A DNA stretch of 9,911 nt from Acidimicrobiales bacterium (GTDB lineage: Bacteria > Actinomycetota > Acidimicrobiia > Acidimicrobiales > SHLQ01): contig JABDJW010000063.1 of the NCBI GenBank assembly GCA_013002375.1, positions 1-9,911 of the forward strand. Reading direction: 5' to 3'. Position numbers and translations under genes: made by a program. Positions 6,421 to 9,911 of the stretch are shown here, piece after piece; positions within the stretch are counted from its first letter, which is position 1; the number at the start of each line of letters is the position of its first letter. The notes beneath the pieces are model-generated. The model was not told the origin of the DNA and searched no databases. It worked only from the letters and a program-made list of their open reading frames with translations.

Positions 6421-6424
6421 GCGT

Positions 6425-7198
6425 TCAGCTCAAAATCTCGGCAACGAGCTGCTCGGCCGCTTCGACCGGGTCATCCGCGGCGGTCACCGCGCGCCCGATG
6501 ACGAGCAGGTCAGAGCCGCCGGCGATCGCTTCGGCCGGCGTGGCGGCCCGCGCTTGATCATGGGTCTGGGCGCCGGCCATGCGAATGCCGGGCGTCACGC
6601 GAAGCATCCGGGGGGCGTAGTGATGGACCTCCTGCAGATCGGCCACCGCGCACACCACGCCGGTGCAGCCGGCTTCGAGCGAGATCGCCACCCGCTTTGG
6701 CACGATGTGATCGGGGGCATCGGCGTCGGACGTGAGCACCGTGACGGCCAACGAATCCGGTGCGTCGAGGCCCGCGTTGCTGGCCCCTTCGTTGAGTCCC
6801 TCCACGCCGGCTTTCAACATGTCGACACCACCATGGGCGTGGTACGTCAGGTACGACACACCGAGAGCCCCGAGCACCCGCGACGACTTGTTCACCGTGT
6901 TGGGGATGTCGTGCAGTTTGAGATCGAGGAAGACGTCGTAGCCCAGCCCGGTGAGCGCGCCGATCGCGTCGGGACCGGCTGCCGAGTAGAGCTCGAGCCC
7001 GATCTTGGCCACGCCGAAGTAGGGCGCCAGCGCCTTGGCCAGCCGGGTGCCGGCGACCAAATCGTCGACGTCGAGGGCGAGGGCCAGACGATCGCGTACC
7101 TCGCCGGCAATCTCGTCAGTGTCGGTGTCAGTGTCGGCGTCGGTGCCTTCGACCGCAGCTTCGTCGGTGGCGGTTTCGGGGATGGTTTCGTCTGGCAT
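6425..7198 (-). CDS. pyrF: Orotidine 5'-phosphate decarboxylase
   Basis: This 257-residue enzyme decarboxylates OMP to UMP, the last step of UMP synthesis. The TIM-barrel sequence is clear: ALDV with Asp43, AKIGLE with Lys66, the catalytic signature DLKLHDIPNTV (92-102) with Asp92, Lys94 and Asp97, and the phosphate-binding end LVIGRAV (232-238) with Arg236. It belongs to the short type seen in E. coli and Bacillus, not the longer type found in mycobacteria. The start at 7198 is set by AAGGAG five bases upstream; an earlier in-frame codon at 7333 lies inside pyrD. This leaves about 33 residues before the barrel, with 13 Asp/Glu, 7 Thr and no Lys, Arg or His, including a (DT)n run. Most relatives begin only a few residues before the first strand. 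I found no ATG, GTG or TTG between that start and the barrel. It follows pyrD after 32 bases. Confidence 0.95.
   Translation of the reverse strand: MPDETIPETATDEAAVEGTDADTDTDTDEIAGEVRDRLALALDVDDLVAGTRLAKALAPYFGVAKIGLELYSAAGPDAIGALTGLGYDVFLDLKLHDIPNTVNKSSRVLGALGVSYLTYHAHGGVDMLKAGVEGLNEGASNAGLDAPDSLAVTVLTSDADAPDHIVPKRVAISLEAGCTGVVCAVADLQEVHHYAPRMLRVTPGIRMAGAQTHDQARAATPAEAIAGGSDLLVIGRAVTAADDPVEAAEQLVAEILS
7115..7141 (-). repeat. GACACN hexamer-like microsatellite inside pyrF
   Basis: On the - strand, codons alternate GAC with GCC, ACT or ACC and encode DADTDTDTD (PyrF residues 20-28). The unit is a six-base repeat, imperfect at the third codon position, in the acidic N-terminal extension. Copy number changes would add or remove two residues without a frameshift. 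Confidence 0.75.
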
Positions 7199-7203
7199 GG
7201 GGA

Positions 7204-7209
7204 CTCCTT
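7204..7209 (-). promoter_or_regulatory. Shine-Dalgarno site of pyrF
   Basis: AAGGAG on the - strand ends five bases before the ATG at 7198. It fixes the start of pyrF and so shows that the acidic N-terminal extension is very likely translated. Confidence 0.8.
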
Positions 7210-7230
7210 GCGTACAGATTCGGATGGGCG

Positions 7231-8222
7231 CTACGGGTTCGTGAGAGTGGAGGTCGAGGACAGGGGTTGCGGCCAATCGGGGTGCGCGCCGCCGATCAAG
7301 TCGGCGACTCGGGTGATGCCTCGCCGGCTGCACCAGGTTGCGAGTTCAGCACCGATTCGGGCCAGGCTTCGCGGATCGGCAAACGTGGCCGTCCCGATCT
7401 GCACCGCGCGGGCCCCCGCCAAGAGAAATTCGACCACATCAGCTGCCGACGCTACTCCGCCCACCCCGATGATTGGCAGATGGGGATCGGCCTGGGCGGT
7501 CTGGTAGACGGCGCGCACTGCCACCGGGTGCATGGCCGGCCCCGACAAACCGCCGGTGACGCCACCCAGGCGGGGGCGGCCGGTCTCGGGATCGATCGCC
7601 ATGCCGATCAGGGTGTTGGTCAGCGTGACCGCCTCCGCACCGGCCCCTGCGGCCGCGAGTGCAATCTCGGCGACCTCGAGGGTGTTCGGGCTGAGCTTGG
7701 CCCAGCGCGGGCGCTTGCATCCGCTCGTGGCTTCGACGACCTCGGTGGTCGCGGCGACCGAGTGGGCGAACATCTTGCCGCCGTCTTCGGTGTTGGGGCA
7801 GGAGATGTTGACCTCGACGGCGATCACGCCGGCCGGAGCATCGGCCAACATGGTGGCCGCAGCCTCGTAGTCGGCGACCGTGCGACCCCAGATGCTGGCC
7901 ACCACGCGGGTACCGGTCGCCAGCAACTCCGGCAGTTCGTGGTCCAGCCACGCCTCGACCCCGGGGCCCTGGAGACCAACGCTGTTGATCATGCCGCCCG
8001 CCGTCTCGTGGACCCGGGGCGCCGGGTTGCCGGCCCACTCGAACGGCGCCAACGACTTGGTGACGATGCCGCCCACCGTGGACAGATCGAAGTACTGGGC
8101 CAACTCGGCGCCGTAGCCGGCCGTGCCCGAGGCACCGAGCAGCGGATGAGGCAACGCCACCGAGCCGACCACGGTCGAGAGATCGACCTCGGCCGCTGGC
8201 CGGCGACGACCGAAACGGGACC

Positions 8223-8226
<4 letters not shown>
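7231..8226 (-). CDS. pyrD: Dihydroorotate dehydrogenase, class 1B type
   Basis: This 331-residue flavoenzyme oxidises dihydroorotate to orotate. NISCPN at 140-145 carries the active-site Cys143 that marks class 1 enzymes; class 2, membrane-linked enzymes have Ser there. AKLSPN (176-181), TLTNTLIGM (201-209), GGLSGPA (225-231), PIIGVGGV (251-258) and GARAVQIGTA (271-280) match the class 1B (PyrDB) pattern of Bacillus closely. Class 1B enzymes normally pass electrons to NAD+ through the iron-sulfur flavoprotein PyrK. No pyrK lies in this window, and carB directly precedes pyrD, where Bacillus has pyrK between them. The GTG start at 8226 overlaps the carB stop (GTGA), which favours translational coupling. 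An ATG at 8259 inside carB has a purine-rich stretch too close to it to serve as a ribosome binding site. The first 13 residues are Arg-rich and not part of the barrel. Confidence 0.93.

Positions 8227-9911
<1,685 letters not shown>

Noticed and set aside
4899..6557. Long + strand open frame (552 codons) opposite coaBC, rpoZ, gmk and mihF
   Set aside because: It spans several real genes and their gaps on the other strand. Absence of stops is explained by GC-rich third positions.
7199..7333. Upstream start for pyrF at 7333
   Set aside because: It lies inside pyrD and adds an Arg/His/Pro-rich tail without family likeness. The 7198 ATG has a strong ribosome binding site.

Overview
The window looks like a stretch of chromosome from a high-GC member of the Actinomycetota. 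The evidence is the strongly G/C-biased third codon positions, the frequent GTG starts, an actinobacterial-type integration host factor (mIHF), and the order carB-pyrD-pyrF-mihF-gmk-rpoZ-coaBC-metK-priA, which is a known actinobacterial arrangement. The class 1B-type PyrD and the short, Bacillus/E. coli-like PyrF differ from what mycobacteria carry. That points, as inference, to a deep lineage such as Acidimicrobiia. Genus and species cannot be read from this sequence.

Layout. Positions 1-793 (+ strand) hold the 3' end of a class I 'small-domain' RNA methyltransferase gene and, overlapping its stop by ATGA, a complete SpoU/TrmH-family 2'-O-methyltransferase gene. A 90-base convergent gap (794-883) with a short tandem repeat and a weak hairpin separates them from nine tightly packed genes on the - strand. 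In transcription order (right to left) these are carB (3' part, running off the right edge), pyrD, pyrF, mihF, gmk, rpoZ, coaBC, metK and priA. Spacers are short: GTGA overlap carB/pyrD, 32 nt pyrD/pyrF, 41 nt pyrF/mihF, 9 nt mihF/gmk, 30 nt gmk/rpoZ, 19 nt rpoZ/coaBC, 58 nt coaBC/metK, and an apparent overlap metK/priA. No gene-free stretch exceeds 300 bases.

How the genes fit together. CarB, PyrD and PyrF supply three steps of UMP synthesis. Gmk makes GDP from GMP. RpoZ is the RNA polymerase omega subunit. mIHF shapes the nucleoid. CoaBC makes 4'-phosphopantetheine for coenzyme A, MetK makes S-adenosylmethionine, and PriA is a helicase-like replication restart protein. The block therefore joins nucleotide supply, transcription, cofactor supply and replication upkeep. 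The likeliest secondary transcription start is a leaderless-type promoter directly before mihF.

I see no mobile element, CRISPR array, toxin-antitoxin or defence module, tRNA or rRNA here, and no evidence of an undescribed system. The points worth a second look are small: the eroded ATPase motifs in PriA, the substituted active-site positions in the decarboxylase half of CoaBC, a class 1B PyrD with no adjacent pyrK, an acidic repeat-encoded N-terminus on PyrF, the mihF promoter, and a pair of hairpins before metK.
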